Shown in pieces: positions 9,888 through 19,233 of a DNA stretch of 64,000 nt (position 1 is the first letter of the stretch; each line of letters begins with the position of its first letter). The stretch is from an uncultured bacterium. GTDB taxonomy: Bacteria; Bacillota; Clostridia; Oscillospirales; Acutalibacteraceae. Under the pieces are notes generated by a model. That model was not told where the DNA came from, ran no database searches, and worked only from the letters and a program-made list of their open reading frames with translations. The DNA lies in contig CAJMOH010000005.1 in assembly GCA_905215055.1 (NCBI GenBank), positions 30,222-94,221 on the forward strand. Reading direction: 5' to 3'. The translations under genes were made by a program, and so were the position numbers.

Positions 9888-10832
9888 TTACTTCAACCGA
9901 ATGCGGGGGTCGATGACCGAGTACAGCACGTCCACCACAAAGTTGCAGATGACCACAATAATCGCCAGATACAGCACCAGGCCCTGAATCAGCGGCAGGT
10001 CCCGGGAGTTGATGGAGGAGGAGATCAGCCGGCCGATCCCCGGCAGGGAGAACACGTTCTCAATGATGATGCTGCCGCCCAGCACGTCGGTGATGGTCAT
10101 GCCAAAAATAGTCAGCACGGGAATCAGGGAGTTGCGAAGCACATGGCCCCGCAAAATCTTCCGGGACGGCACACCCTTGCTCTGGGCGGTTTTCACATAG
10201 TCCTGGCGCTCCTGCTGGGTCACGCTGACCTTGACATAGCGGATCAGCACCGCCGCGGATCCAAAGGCAATGGCCACCGCGGGCAGGGTCAGGCTTTTCA
10301 GGCAGGCGGCGGGGTCCTGGGTAAAGGGGGTGTAGCCCATAGAGGGCAGCCAGCCCAAATTGACAGAAAAAATGTTAATCAGCAGCACGGAGAAGCAGAA
10401 CGCCGGCACGGAAAGCCCTAGCTGAGAGAGCAGAGACACCGGAAGAGCATAGGGCTTTTTGCTGTGATGAGCCAGCCAGATTCCCACAGGAATACCGATC
10501 ACCGCAGTGAGAAGCAGCGCGAAAACCGCCAGCTGCACCGTCACTCCGAAGGCGTTGCCAATCAGCTGGGAAACGGGCTGATGATACCGGTAAGAGGTAC
10601 CCAAATCGCCCTGGAGCAAGCCGCCGATCCACTCCAGAAAGCGAATGGGAATGGGCCGGTCCAGCCCCATTTCCTCATGGAGCTGCTGAATCTGCATCTC
10701 GTCGGCGTCCACGCCCAGGATAACCAGCGCCGGATCTCCCGGCAGAATTTGAAACACCGCAAAGGTGAGGATGGACACCAGGAACAGGGTGACGAGAAAG
10801 CCCGCCACCTTTCGGATGTAATAATAGGCCAT
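9888..10832 (-). CDS. Peptide ABC transporter permease (OppB/DppB type)
   Basis: 314 aa from ATG 10832 (GGAAAGG about 10 nt upstream; the longer reading adds 24 GC-rich residues unlike the family). It shows the BPD_transp_1 architecture with an N-terminal helix (VAGFLVTLFLVSILTFAVF), the LPGDPA motif, the LGTSYRY loop and the EAA-type loop GVPSRKILRGHVLRN. Length matches the ~310 aa family norm. It pairs with the OppC-type permease downstream. Confidence 0.92.
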   Translation of the reverse strand: MAYYYIRKVAGFLVTLFLVSILTFAVFQILPGDPALVILGVDADEMQIQQLHEEMGLDRPIPIRFLEWIGGLLQGDLGTSYRYHQPVSQLIGNAFGVTVQLAVFALLLTAVIGIPVGIWLAHHSKKPYALPVSLLSQLGLSVPAFCFSVLLINIFSVNLGWLPSMGYTPFTQDPAACLKSLTLPAVAIAFGSAAVLIRYVKVSVTQQERQDYVKTAQSKGVPSRKILRGHVLRNSLIPVLTIFGMTITDVLGGSIIIENVFSLPGIGRLISSSINSRDLPLIQGLVLYLAIIVVICNFVVDVLYSVIDPRIRLK

Positions 10833-10932
10833 AGGCGATTCAATCCTTTCCCACAGTGGAAGGGCCGCCCGGACACCTGCCCGGCGCGGCCCCACCCTAC
10901 GCAATCAGCGCTGCGCGTTTTTGTTCGTTCCA

Positions 10933-10956
10933 CCGTCCCGGGTTGCCGGGGGACGG
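10933..10956. promoter_or_regulatory. Intercistronic stem-loop between binding protein and permease genes
   Basis: CCGTCCC (10933-10939) pairs with GGGACGG (10950-10956) in the 148-nt gap after the binding-protein stop codon. No T-run follows on the minus strand. Such hairpins commonly protect the abundant binding-protein mRNA or attenuate downstream expression; that role is inferred here. Confidence 0.45.
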
Positions 10957-10980
10957 CGGTTTCAGTTGGCGGGCCGGTTC

Positions 10981-12582
10981 TCAGCCCTCGTAGTACAGCT
11001 TGGTCATGTCGTGGAAGGTGACAGGATAGAAGGTGTAGCCCTTCAGGTCTGTACGGCTGGCCACCACCAGGTTGGGGTCGCAGATATACACACCCACAGC
11101 GTCGTCCACCAAAATCTGCTGGCACTGCTTGTAGTTGTCAATGCGCTTCTGCTCGTCCAGCTCGGTGATAGAGTCGTTAATCAGCTGGTCATACTCCGGG
11201 TTGGAGTAGTTGTAGAAGTTCCGGGCATAGCTGCTCTCAAAACGGCCCAGCACGGCGTCGGGATCCAGCTTGCCGGTCAGGCCGATGATGGTACCCTCGT
11301 AGCTGGCGTTTGTGTACACATCCTCCAGCCAGGTGGCCCACTCGATGGTCTCAATGTTCACCGTGATGTTGATCTGCTGCAGCTGCTGGGAAATAATCTG
11401 CGCGGTGTCCACATGGGCGGTGTAGTTGGCAGGCACCTTGATGGTGAACTCAAAGCCGTCGGCATAGCCGGCCTGGGCCATCAGCTCCTGGGCCTTGGCC
11501 ACGTCGGTGTCGTAAGAGCCTTCCACGTCGCCGTTGTAATAGGTGGCCATTACAGGGCTGAAGTTGGTGTACAGCTTGGTGGCGTAACCGCCGAACACAC
11601 TGTCGATAATCTGATCCTTGTCAATGCAGTAGTTGATGGCCTGACGGACCTCCAGGCTGCTGAAAGGCTCAAACTCGTTGTTCAGGGCAAAGATCTGCAC
11701 CATGTTCTGGGGGGAGTTGTAGATGTCAAACTGGCCCTCCAGCACAGCGGCGTCGTCCGCGCTGACAGAGGCAATGTCCAGGGTGCCGGACTGCAGGGCG
11801 GAAACCACCGCGGCAGCGTCGGTCATAATGTAGAACTCCACCCGGTCAATCTGAGCCATGCGGCTCTCGTCGTAGTAATCGTCGTTCTTTTCCAGCACAA
11901 TGCGCTGAGAGGGGGTGTACTCCACAAACTTAAAGGGGCCGGTGCCAACAGGATTGGCGGCCTGGTCGTCATAGCCCTCGGGCAGAATGGAGTCGATGTT
12001 CACAGACAGGAAGGAGGCGGAGGGCTCGCTGAGATGCACCACAAAGGTATATTCGTCGGGGGCCTCCACGCTCTCCACAATCTCATAGTCGGAGGAAACA
12101 GCCTCGTTGCCGTCCAAACCGGCGAAGTTGTTGTAGGAGTACAGCACGTCGGCGGAGTCAAAGGCATCGCCGTTGTGGAAGGTCACGCCCTGGCGCAGAT
12201 GGAAGGTGTAGGTCAGGCCGTCCTCGGAAATGTCCCAGCTCTCGGACAGCCCGGGGATGATCTCACCGTTTTCGTCGTACAGGCACAGGCCCTCGAACAC
12301 GTTGTGCATAATGGCCTCGGTATCAGAGGCGGCGGACTGCCAGGGGTCCAGGCTGTCCGGCTCGGAGCCGATGTTCATCCGCACCACGGTTTCATCACCG
12401 TTGGACTCAGCGGTTTCGCTGCTTTCCGCTTCAGAGGAAGAGGAAGCGGAGCTGTCGCCAGCGGAGGCGGAAGAGCTGGTGGAAGAGCCTTCGGAGCTGC
12501 TGCCGCCGTTGCCGCCGCAGCCGGCAAAAGCAGCCACCATCAAGGTCAAAGCCAGCACAAGGCTGAGAATACGTTTCTGCAT
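10981..12582 (-). CDS. Peptide ABC transporter substrate-binding lipoprotein (SBP family 5)
   Basis: 533 aa. It has a lipoprotein signal peptide, MQKRILSLVLALTLMVAAFA followed by GC, with Cys 22 or so as the lipid-attachment site, then a Ser/Glu-rich linker. The mature part has SBP_bac_5 features: SEPDSLDPWQ, LSESWDISEDGLTYTFHLR, FHNGD, and a long two-lobe domain. It captures oligopeptides (or a related ligand) outside the membrane for the permease/ATPase set downstream. A good ribosome site (GAAGGAGA) precedes the ATG. Confidence 0.93.
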   Translation of the reverse strand: MQKRILSLVLALTLMVAAFAGCGGNGGSSSEGSSTSSSASAGDSSASSSSEAESSETAESNGDETVVRMNIGSEPDSLDPWQSAASDTEAIMHNVFEGLCLYDENGEIIPGLSESWDISEDGLTYTFHLRQGVTFHNGDAFDSADVLYSYNNFAGLDGNEAVSSDYEIVESVEAPDEYTFVVHLSEPSASFLSVNIDSILPEGYDDQAANPVGTGPFKFVEYTPSQRIVLEKNDDYYDESRMAQIDRVEFYIMTDAAAVVSALQSGTLDIASVSADDAAVLEGQFDIYNSPQNMVQIFALNNEFEPFSSLEVRQAINYCIDKDQIIDSVFGGYATKLYTNFSPVMATYYNGDVEGSYDTDVAKAQELMAQAGYADGFEFTIKVPANYTAHVDTAQIISQQLQQINITVNIETIEWATWLEDVYTNASYEGTIIGLTGKLDPDAVLGRFESSYARNFYNYSNPEYDQLINDSITELDEQKRIDNYKQCQQILVDDAVGVYICDPNLVVASRTDLKGYTFYPVTFHDMTKLYYEG

Positions 12583-12691
12583 GATTCTTTCTCCTTCGTC
12601 TTTTCAAATTTTCTTCTTTGTCATAAAACCAACACAGGATGCTACCATCTATATAGGCACGCGCTGCCGCGCGGTGTTTTCCTGTCTCTTG

Positions 12692-13393
12692 TCACGCCTG
12701 CCCGGCGTTAAGCCGCTCCAGCACCGAAGCGACGCCCCGAATATCCGGCACGCACCAGGGAAGCTCCAGCTCGGGAATGCCCAGCCTGTCCGGCGGGTTG
12801 AGAATGCAGAACGCCATTCCCACCTGAGAGGCGCCCACGCCGTCGTCGTAATAATTGTCCCCCACATAGAGGCAATTCCTTGGGTCCTCCCCGGAAAGCT
12901 CCAGGGCCTTCTCAAAAATACGGCGGTCGGGCTTTTCCACTCCCACCTCGCTGGAAACCACAATGGGGTCCAGAAACGGGGTCAAGCCGTTTTGCTCCAG
13001 CACGCTCCGGCAGGAGGGGTCCCAGTTGGAGATCAGGCCGGTGCGCACGCCTCTGGCCCGCAGGTCCCGCAGGACCGGAACCGTAAAGGGAAAGGCGGTC
13101 CATTTGGCGGGGCGCTTGTCCTCCAGGGTCAGGCGGTAAAGCTCCTCAGCCAGCTGGGGAACAGCCAGCTCCTGACACACCCTTTCCAAAAAGTCCCGAA
13201 GGACCTGCTTGCTTCCCTTGCCCAAAGCGCCCTGGCGCTCCCGCATAAAGAATTTGTTGGAAAGGTGATAGGCCCGCTGGGCTTCCTCCAGAGAAACCGA
13301 GCGTCCCAGCTGAGCAAGATGCTCCACATACCGGTTTGGAACATCGCTCTGGGCCAAGGTCAGGCCCAGGTCGAAAAACACACGTTGAATCAT
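12692..13393 (-). CDS. HAD family hydrolase
   Basis: 233 aa from ATG 13393 (AGGAG upstream). HAD motifs: I, FDLGLTL near residues 7-13 (the second acidic residue is Gly, as in the common FDLGGTL subgroup); II, LISNWD; III, the Lys in GVEKPDRR; IV, VGDNYYDD. A helical cap domain lies between motifs I and II. It is probably a small-molecule phosphatase; the substrate is unknown. It sits 109 nt upstream of the peptide-binding lipoprotein gene on the same strand and may be the first cistron of that operon. Confidence 0.85.
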   Translation of the reverse strand: MIQRVFFDLGLTLAQSDVPNRYVEHLAQLGRSVSLEEAQRAYHLSNKFFMRERQGALGKGSKQVLRDFLERVCQELAVPQLAEELYRLTLEDKRPAKWTAFPFTVPVLRDLRARGVRTGLISNWDPSCRSVLEQNGLTPFLDPIVVSSEVGVEKPDRRIFEKALELSGEDPRNCLYVGDNYYDDGVGASQVGMAFCILNPPDRLGIPELELPWCVPDIRGVASVLERLNAGQA

Positions 13394-13481
13394 TGGCAAT
13401 ATCTCCTGTTCTGTCGAAACCAGAGGTATTATAAAGAGCGTTTGTTTCGCTTTCCCGCTGAGTTTTCGTAAATCTGCGTTA

Positions 13482-13506
13482 ATTATACCACAGAATGTAA
13501 AGAGAG
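13482..13506 (-). promoter_or_regulatory. Possible promoter of the HAD hydrolase gene
   Basis: On the minus strand TATAAT (13482-13487) lies about 18 nt downstream of a TTACAC element. A second TATAAT on the same strand at 13428-13433 is an alternative. Confidence 0.45.
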
Positions 13507-13627
13507 TGTAAAGTAGATTGCAGGAATTCTTCCCTATATGTTAAATAGGAAGAAGCCGTTCTGCAAGCGCCAGTTTTGTTAAATCCGTGTAAAGTTTCAA
13601 AAATGACAATTTTTTTGAAAAATCCTG

Positions 13628-13656
13628 TTGACAACCGCTTTCAGGAATGCTATAAT
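13628..13656 (+). promoter_or_regulatory. Consensus promoter of tRNA-Leu
   Basis: TTGACA (13628-13633), a 17-nt spacer, and TATAAT (13651-13656) match the sigma-A consensus perfectly; the tRNA begins 41 nt downstream. Confidence 0.9.
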
Positions 13657-13696
13657 AGTCGAGCGTTGAGACGAGAGTCCAACGAGAAAAGAAAAC

Positions 13697-13783
13697 GCAG
13701 GTGTGGCGGAATTGGCAGACGCGTATGGTTCAGGTCCATATGAGCGCAAGTTCATGCAGGTTCAAGTCCTGTCACCTGCACCA
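13697..13783 (+). tRNA. tRNA-Leu (anticodon CAG)
   Basis: 87 nt including an encoded CCA. The acceptor stem pairs GCAGGTG (13697-13703) with CACCTGC (13773-13779). The D-loop has the usual GGCGGAATTGGCAGACGC layout, the anticodon loop is TTCAGGT with anticodon CAG, a long class-II variable arm follows, and the T-arm contains GGTTCAAGTCC. All features fit leucine tRNA. It is monocistronic with its own promoter and terminator. Confidence 0.96.
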
Positions 13784-13785
13784 GA

Positions 13786-13816
13786 CCGAGTATCCAGAAG
13801 GGTACTCGGTTTTTTT
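13786..13816 (+). terminator. Terminator of tRNA-Leu
   Basis: CCGAGTA and TACTCGG pair around a short loop and are followed by seven T, directly after the tRNA CCA end. Confidence 0.9.
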
Positions 13817-14174
13817 ATACCCTTTGCACAACATTCGCGCCAAGCTCGTCCTTTTCCTTTGTCCCGCCCCTGGCGTTTGTAGCGAGCGGCTGTTTTATCA
13901 CTCCAAGCGTCCGCCTTTCAGCCGTTTTTCAAAGTTGATTTCCACACCCTTTTCCCCTAAGTGTCCAAAGCCCTCCACGGCAAAAAGACGGGGCTTCCCG
14001 CCTGGTTTTTCCAGGCAGGAGGCCCCGCTTTTTTGTTATTTCCGGGTGGTGTTCTCCGCATAGGAATCGCAGGGAATCAGCGTCTTCACGAGAGACTCCC
14101 TGCCTCTTCCCCGTGAGGAACTTCTCCCCGGCCTTTCTTCTTTCGCTGATGAGAGCTCTTTCGCAACAGCTTGC
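13817..14174. other. Intergenic region with a strong hairpin terminator and possible gene remnants
   Basis: No intact gene is visible. A large hairpin at 13989-14027 (arms around GCCTGG/CCAGGC, then GGGGC/GCCCC) with T-runs on both sides is a bidirectional terminator. On the minus strand two short open stretches end just around it: one ending ...LIPCDSYAENTTRK before 14050 and one ending ...KRLKGGRLE near 13890. They look like C-terminal tails of decayed genes, possibly of the exported protein at 14175, but this cannot be shown. Confidence 0.4.
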
Positions 14175-14573
14175 TCACAGTTTCAGGCCGTCCAGCCAGC
14201 CGCTGCCCCAGCTCTCTACCTGGCCGGCCAGCTCCGGCCGGGCATTTTGCTCCTGCTGGGCAATGTCCAGCTCCCCAGTGCTGTCCTCCTGGGAAAAGGC
14301 GGCCAAAGTCTCTCCCGCCTCCCCCTTCAGGCCCTTGTCCACTGTCACCGCCCGACGGCCCATCCCGTCAAAGCTTTTCCAAAACACCTCTTGATCTACC
14401 GATTGCCAACCCCGGATCGGGTCGGCCACCCGGTAAGCGTCCCCCTCTGGGACGGCCTCCTCTGTGGGACCGGCGGAAATCAGAAGGGGCACAGCCCCTG
14501 CGGCCCATGGCAAAAGGGCGCCTGCCAGCGCCGCCGCCAAAAAGGCCGGCAGCCGTTTGTCTGTACTCCTCAT
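14175..14573 (-). CDS. Hypothetical exported protein
   Basis: 132 aa from ATG 14573, 9 nt after GGGAGG. The N-terminus RSTDKRLPAFLAAALAGALL followed by PWAAGA is a plausible signal peptide. The rest (GDAYRVADPIRGW, EVFWKSFDGMGRRAVTVDKG, a Gln/Glu-rich tail) matches no family I recognise. The C-terminus ends abruptly after WGSGWLDGLKL; open reading in another frame nearby might be its lost tail. A -10 TATACT at 14639-14644 with TCGACA 17 nt upstream could be its promoter. Confidence 0.5.
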   Translation of the reverse strand: MRSTDKRLPAFLAAALAGALLPWAAGAVPLLISAGPTEEAVPEGDAYRVADPIRGWQSVDQEVFWKSFDGMGRRAVTVDKGLKGEAGETLAAFSQEDSTGELDIAQQEQNARPELAGQVESWGSGWLDGLKL

Positions 14574-14638
14574 TCTCACATGCCTCCCTTCTGAAGCAAG
14601 GGGGATGACTTTTCCCCGCGAAGCAATCCTTCTGTTTC

Positions 14639-14667
14639 AGTATAATCAGCTGCTTGGGAAATGTCGA
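14639..14667 (-). promoter_or_regulatory. Possible promoter of the exported protein gene
   Basis: On the minus strand TCGACA (14662-14667), a 17-nt spacer and TATACT (14639-14644). The rest of 14574-14898 holds only this and the promoter of the response regulator. Confidence 0.5.
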
Positions 14668-14806
14668 ATACTTATCTTTTATTTTGTTCCATGCGTTTTT
14701 GCAATGGTAAAGTCCCCGCGCCGCCACCGGCCCCGTTCCAGGCCCCTGAGCCACAAAACAGCCGGAAAAAAGCACAGCCGGACCGGCTTTTCTCTCCCCT
14801 TTCGTG

Positions 14807-14815
14807 TGCTATAAT
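14807..14815 (+). promoter_or_regulatory. Extended -10 promoter of the response regulator/kinase operon
   Basis: TGCTATAAT (14807-14815) is an extended -10; the -35 position (CTTTTC) is poor. The gene start is 84 nt downstream, leaving a moderate leader. Confidence 0.5.
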
Positions 14816-14898
14816 AAAAGAAATCCTTGGGGGAGGCTTCTTGACACAGAGAGTACACATCCCTGTGCCATACTGAGGCTGGAAGGAGGAGATTCACT

Positions 14899-15576
14899 GT
14901 GAACAGCAAAATTTTGATTGTAGAGGACGAGGCCCGGCTTCGAGAGGTGCTTGGCGATTATTTTGCCAGCAAGGGGGACTTTCCCTTCCAGGCGTCCAAC
15001 GGCGCCCAGGCCCTGCGGCTTTTGGAGGAACAGTCCTTTGACGCCGTTTTGCTGGACATCATGATGCCCGGCCTTGACGGGCTTTCCGTCTGCCGGGCCA
15101 TACGCAAAAGCAACGATGTGCCGGTTATTTTCCTCACTGCCCTCTCCGACGAGGACGACAAGCTGCTGGGGTACGAGCTGGGCGCCGACGACTATGTGAC
15201 AAAGCCCTTTTCCCTGTCGGTGCTGCACGCCAAAATCACGGCGCTGATCAAGCGAAACCAGCGGCAGGTCCTTGCCGGAAACAGGCTGCAGGACGGGGAC
15301 GTCACCCTCGACCTCTCCTCCCGCCGGGTGCTGGCGGGAAAACAGGAAATCTCCCTGACGCCAAAGGAGTTTGCCCTGCTCCGCTGTCTGATGGAGAACC
15401 GGGGCCTGGTGCTTTCCAGGGAACAGCTGCTGGTCAAATGCTGGGGCTATGACTACGAGGGAGAATCTCGGGCGGTGGACACCCACATCAAGCGGCTGCG
15501 GGAAAAGCTGGGAGACCACGCCGCGCACATCAAAACCGTCATCAAGGCGGGCTATCGCTGGGAGGGGGAACGATGA
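14899..15576 (+). CDS. OmpR/PhoB-family response regulator
   Basis: 225 aa from GTG 14899 with GGAAGGAGGAG upstream. The receiver domain (1-115) has VEDEARL (acid pocket), LLDIMMPG with the phospho-Asp near residue 53, FLTALSD and the conserved Lys in VTKPFS. The C-terminal winged helix (ca. 125-225) contains LTPKEFALLRCLMENRG and the recognition region RAVDTHIKRLREKLG. It overlaps the kinase start by ATGA. It probably regulates envelope or peptide-stress genes; the target is unknown. Confidence 0.93.
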   Translation: MNSKILIVEDEARLREVLGDYFASKGDFPFQASNGAQALRLLEEQSFDAVLLDIMMPGLDGLSVCRAIRKSNDVPVIFLTALSDEDDKLLGYELGADDYVTKPFSLSVLHAKITALIKRNQRQVLAGNRLQDGDVTLDLSSRRVLAGKQEISLTPKEFALLRCLMENRGLVLSREQLLVKCWGYDYEGESRAVDTHIKRLREKLGDHAAHIKTVIKAGYRWEGER

Positions 15577-17714
15577 AAAGGAAAACCATTCGCTCGCTTA
15601 CCGCCATCACCCTGCGCGCGGGAGCTTTGGTTCTGGGAATCTGGCTTCTGTCCATGGGTCTGTTCACCGTTGGCACCGCGCAGTATGTGCTTCGGGAGGT
15701 GAGGGAAAAGGGCCAAGATTTCGCTGGAGACGCGGGAAACATCGGCGATTTGCAAGGCATCTACCAGCTGGACCGGCAGGATGACCTCCAGAACCTGAAG
15801 GCCATTCCCGGCTATTTGGACAATGCCATGCTGCAATGCTTGACCTATGCCTCTGTGGATGTGAACTCTCCCGGCTTTTATGGGTCTGACGGCACCTATT
15901 GGAGCATCTATCCCTCGGTGTTTCTGAACTGTGACACGGCTTTGGCCTTTGTGGACGCCCAGGGAAATGTGCTTCACCAAAGCGGGGACGCCGTTGTCTA
16001 TTTTGACTATGTAACCCAGGAGGGCTGGGAGCAAGCCGAAGAAACCATGCCCACAGAGGGCTACGCCTGGCTGGACCTGAGCGACCCTTCTGACCAGCGG
16101 TACCAGCTGTTTCGCAATTTCTACGAGCACACGGGACAGGGGGCAACCCTGCTCAGCGTAGAGGTCCTGCGGCTTACAGGCGTGTTTGACGGCACCCGGT
16201 TTGAGCCTTACGCCATCTCCATCATGGACAACAGCTCCTATAACCGTGCCTTGCAGGCCTGGATGCCGGAGGAATCCGCTCTGGAAAGCCCCTCCGAGGC
16301 GTCCCCCACGGAGGGGAGTGAAGGGGAGGGTTCCGCCGCCACCTCTGGCTCCGGGACCAGCTCTACCCCACCCCACACCTATGGCCTTTTAGACAACCTG
16401 GGCTATGTGGAGTGGCAGGAGCTGTTTGACAACACGGCTCAGGCGGACCCGTCCGAGGAGCTTGTCACCATCTACGGCACCCGGCCGTTCATGACCCAGT
16501 ACGAAGCCCAAGGGCCTGTCCGCTATCAGGGAGAAACCTACTCCAGCCTGCTGGACCTGCTGCTGGCCAAGGTCCCCGAAGGCCAAGGCCCCACAGCTGG
16601 CTTTTCGGCAAGCAGCCAGATGGACAATTTGTGGAGTGCGGTGGTGTTCAGCGCCGAAAAATTCACGGACTATTCCGGGTATGACCTGTACAGTCCAGAG
16701 GAGCCCCTGCCAGAGCCGGACTTCACCCTGCTGGCCGCGGTGCAGGCCAGTCCTCTGAAAATCGCCGCAAAGCTCCTGTGGAAAATCTATCTGGCCACAG
16801 GAGTCCTGGCGCTGCTGGGAATTCTGCTCATTCGGCGCGGCGTTCGAAAAAACCTGACCCAGCCTCTGGCGGAGCTTGAGCACGGGATGGAGCTGGGCTG
16901 GGTTCACCTGCCCAACTGGAACTGGGATTCCCTGCGGTGGAAGGAGATTTCCCTGCTGGTCCGCCAGTATCAGGCCACCCATGACCAGCTGCACAAGGAC
17001 AAAAACGAAATTGCCCGGCTCAACGCTTCTCTGGACTATGCCCAAAGAGCGGAGGAAACCCGGCGCCAGATGATCTCTCACCTGGCCCACCAGCTGAAAA
17101 CCCCCCTGGCGGTGATTCACGGCTACGCGGAGTGCCTGCGGGAGCATATTGCGGAGGAAAAGCGGGACCGGTATGTGGAGGGAATCCTTGCCGAGTCTCA
17201 GCGGTCCGACCGCATGGTTTTGGAAATGCTGGACTTCTCCCGGCTGGAGGCAGGCAAGATCAAGCTCTCCCGGGACAACATCTCTCTGTTCTCGCTCTCC
17301 CGGGAAATTTTAGACAAGCTGGAGCTTCCCATTCAGGCCAAGGGCCTGGAGGTGACGGTTTCCCCCGCCGAGGAATTTTTCATCACAGCGGATGAAAGCC
17401 GCATTTCCCAGGCCCTGGAAAACTTTCTCACCAACGCGGTCAAATACACTCCTTCAGGGGGATGGATTCGCGTGCGGATTCAAAGGGAGCCCGCCGAGGC
17501 CCTCTTTACAGTGGAAAACCAAAGCGCTCCCTTGTCTCAGCAAGCCCTGCGCAGCGTGTGGCTTCCCTTCTACCGGACGGAGGAGGCTCAAACAGAGCAG
17601 GGAACCGGGCTGGGCCTTGCCATCGCGAAAAGCATTATTGAGCTTCACGGCGGAAAATGCTTCGCGCAAAACCTAGAGCAAGGCGTCGCCTTCGGATTCA
17701 AAATTCCTTTGTAA
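15573..17714 (+). CDS. Sensor histidine kinase (HisKA type)
   Basis: 713 aa, unusually long because of a ~370-residue extracellular sensor region between two membrane helices (about residues 14-34 and 404-425). The sensor holds a Ser/Thr/Pro-rich insert near 230-265. A HAMP-like segment leads to the H-box QMISHLAHQLKTPLAVIHG, then the N-box ENFLTNAVKYT and the G2 box GTGLGLAIAKS; the usual D-x-G G1 motif is replaced by VENQS. The gene overlaps the response regulator by 4 nt, forming a clear pair. The large sensor suggests an extracellular ligand not identifiable here. Confidence 0.9.
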   Translation: MKRKTIRSLTAITLRAGALVLGIWLLSMGLFTVGTAQYVLREVREKGQDFAGDAGNIGDLQGIYQLDRQDDLQNLKAIPGYLDNAMLQCLTYASVDVNSPGFYGSDGTYWSIYPSVFLNCDTALAFVDAQGNVLHQSGDAVVYFDYVTQEGWEQAEETMPTEGYAWLDLSDPSDQRYQLFRNFYEHTGQGATLLSVEVLRLTGVFDGTRFEPYAISIMDNSSYNRALQAWMPEESALESPSEASPTEGSEGEGSAATSGSGTSSTPPHTYGLLDNLGYVEWQELFDNTAQADPSEELVTIYGTRPFMTQYEAQGPVRYQGETYSSLLDLLLAKVPEGQGPTAGFSASSQMDNLWSAVVFSAEKFTDYSGYDLYSPEEPLPEPDFTLLAAVQASPLKIAAKLLWKIYLATGVLALLGILLIRRGVRKNLTQPLAELEHGMELGWVHLPNWNWDSLRWKEISLLVRQYQATHDQLHKDKNEIARLNASLDYAQRAEETRRQMISHLAHQLKTPLAVIHGYAECLREHIAEEKRDRYVEGILAESQRSDRMVLEMLDFSRLEAGKIKLSRDNISLFSLSREILDKLELPIQAKGLEVTVSPAEEFFITADESRISQALENFLTNAVKYTPSGGWIRVRIQREPAEALFTVENQSAPLSQQALRSVWLPFYRTEEAQTEQGTGLGLAIAKSIIELHGGKCFAQNLEQGVAFGFKIPL

Positions 17715-17902
17715 AAGCGAGGGTGTTCCGCCCCCAAAACTACAGTTGGCCGCCGCCATTTTGAGATGTTCCCCCCTATCAGATGGATTTTCCACAAAGA
17801 ACGAGGTTTTATAGGCATCACCCAGATCCACGCAAAAGCAAACGGCACAAGAAGGCTCTTCCGCTTCTCGCGCCGCTGCTTTCAAAGACAGTGTGCCCCC
17901 TC

Positions 17903-19233
17903 TTATCCCGGCAAGGGCAGCTCCACAGTGAACTGGCTGCCTTTGCCCAGCTGGCTTCGGGCGGTGATTTTCCCACCGTGAAGGTGGACAATCCACTGGG
18001 CAATAGAAAGCCCCAGGCCAGAGCCGGAACGGTCCCGGGCCTTGTCCGCCCGGTAAAAGCGCTCGAAAATGTGCTCCAGCTCCTCCGGGCTCATGCCGAT
18101 TCCGTTGTCGGACACGGTGAGTACGCAGGTCCCCCTTTCCTGAGCGGCCCGAACAATCACCCAGCCCCCCTGCTTTCCATACTTCACAGCGTTGCCCGCC
18201 AGGTTGATGAGCAGCTGGGTCAGCAGGCTTTGGTCCGCCCACACCTCCATGCCCTCCGGCACCTGATTGAACAGGGAAATTTTCTGGGCAGCGGCGGCAT
18301 CGTTCAGCTCCTCCAGCACAGAGCCTGCCGCCTCCCGGAGAGGAAGCCGCTCTTTGTTCAGGTGATAGCGGCCCTCGTAGCCCCGGGTAAGCACCAGCAG
18401 CTGGGAAATAATCTTGTTCATCCGCTGGCTTTCCTTTTGAATGGCCTCCAGGGTCTCCCGGCCGTCACCGGAAAGGGACTCCTCCTCCAGCTCCTCGGCG
18501 CAGGCGGAAATCACCGCCACGGGGGTGCGCAGCTCGTGGGAGGCGTCGGAGGTGAACTGCCGCTCCCGCTGGAAGGACTCCGCAGCCTGTCCAGCATGGT
18601 GTTGAAGGTGATGGCCAGCTCCTGAACTTCGTCCCGGGCGGCAGGTTCCGCGATGCGCTTGGACAGGTCCCCGGCACTGATGGCCTCTGCCGTGCGGGTA
18701 ATGTTGGAGATGGGGCGGATGGCCCGCTTGGCCAGCAAGTAGGCTCCCGCCACGGAAAGCCCCAGATAGATGGGCGCCAGCACCAGCAGCAGCCACCGCA
18801 AAGTGGAAAGGGACTGCTCGGCATAGTCGGAGGAGATGGCCGCCGAGGCGGTGACCACATACCCCTCAATTTGAAAATCCTCCTTTAAAACGGTGTAGGT
18901 CTCGTTTTGATAGGAGGTTTTTTTGTTTCCGTCCACAGCGGCGTCCTTCAGCCACTGAGCCCCAGAGGTGGAGAAAAACACCCTCCCCTCCTGGTCTGTC
19001 ACACACAGGGAGATGTAGTCGGGCAGGTCCACCTGGCTGTTGATGGTAAACCTTTCGTCCTGGTCGTCCACGGCAATAAGCACCTGGGCGATGGCGCTTT
19101 CCAGCCGGGATTGGATGTCCAGATTCAAGGAGGCGGAAACTGTGCCGTATACAATGGGCAACAGAATGGCCAGCAACACCACGGTCAGCAGAGTATACAG
19201 GGCGGCAATGCGCCGCTTGATGGTCAAACGCAT
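17903..19233 (-). pseudogene. Sensor histidine kinase, frameshifted
   Basis: Two reading frames together make one complete kinase. The first (19233 down to ~18584) has TM1, an extracellular domain, TM2 and HAMP, ending in frame at AITFNTMLDRL. The second continues ESFQRERQFTSDASHELRTP (H-box), then NLAGNAVKYG (N-box), VSDNGIGM (G1) and GSGLGLSIAQ (G2) to a stop at 17903. Restoring one base near 18583 (CTG|CGGAG to CTGGCGGAG) rejoins them. The ATG at 19233 overlaps the stop of a truncated response regulator. Either a real lesion or a sequencing error. Confidence 0.85.

Noticed and set aside
10921..12711. 596-codon open frame on the plus strand opposite the peptide-binding lipoprotein
   Set aside because: It is the antisense shadow of a clear SBP family 5 gene; low-complexity Val/Gly/His-rich composition, no ribosome site and no family motif.
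13817..14063. Protein gene reading through tRNA-Leu on the plus strand
   Set aside because: The frame starts inside the tRNA, crosses its terminator and has no coding character.
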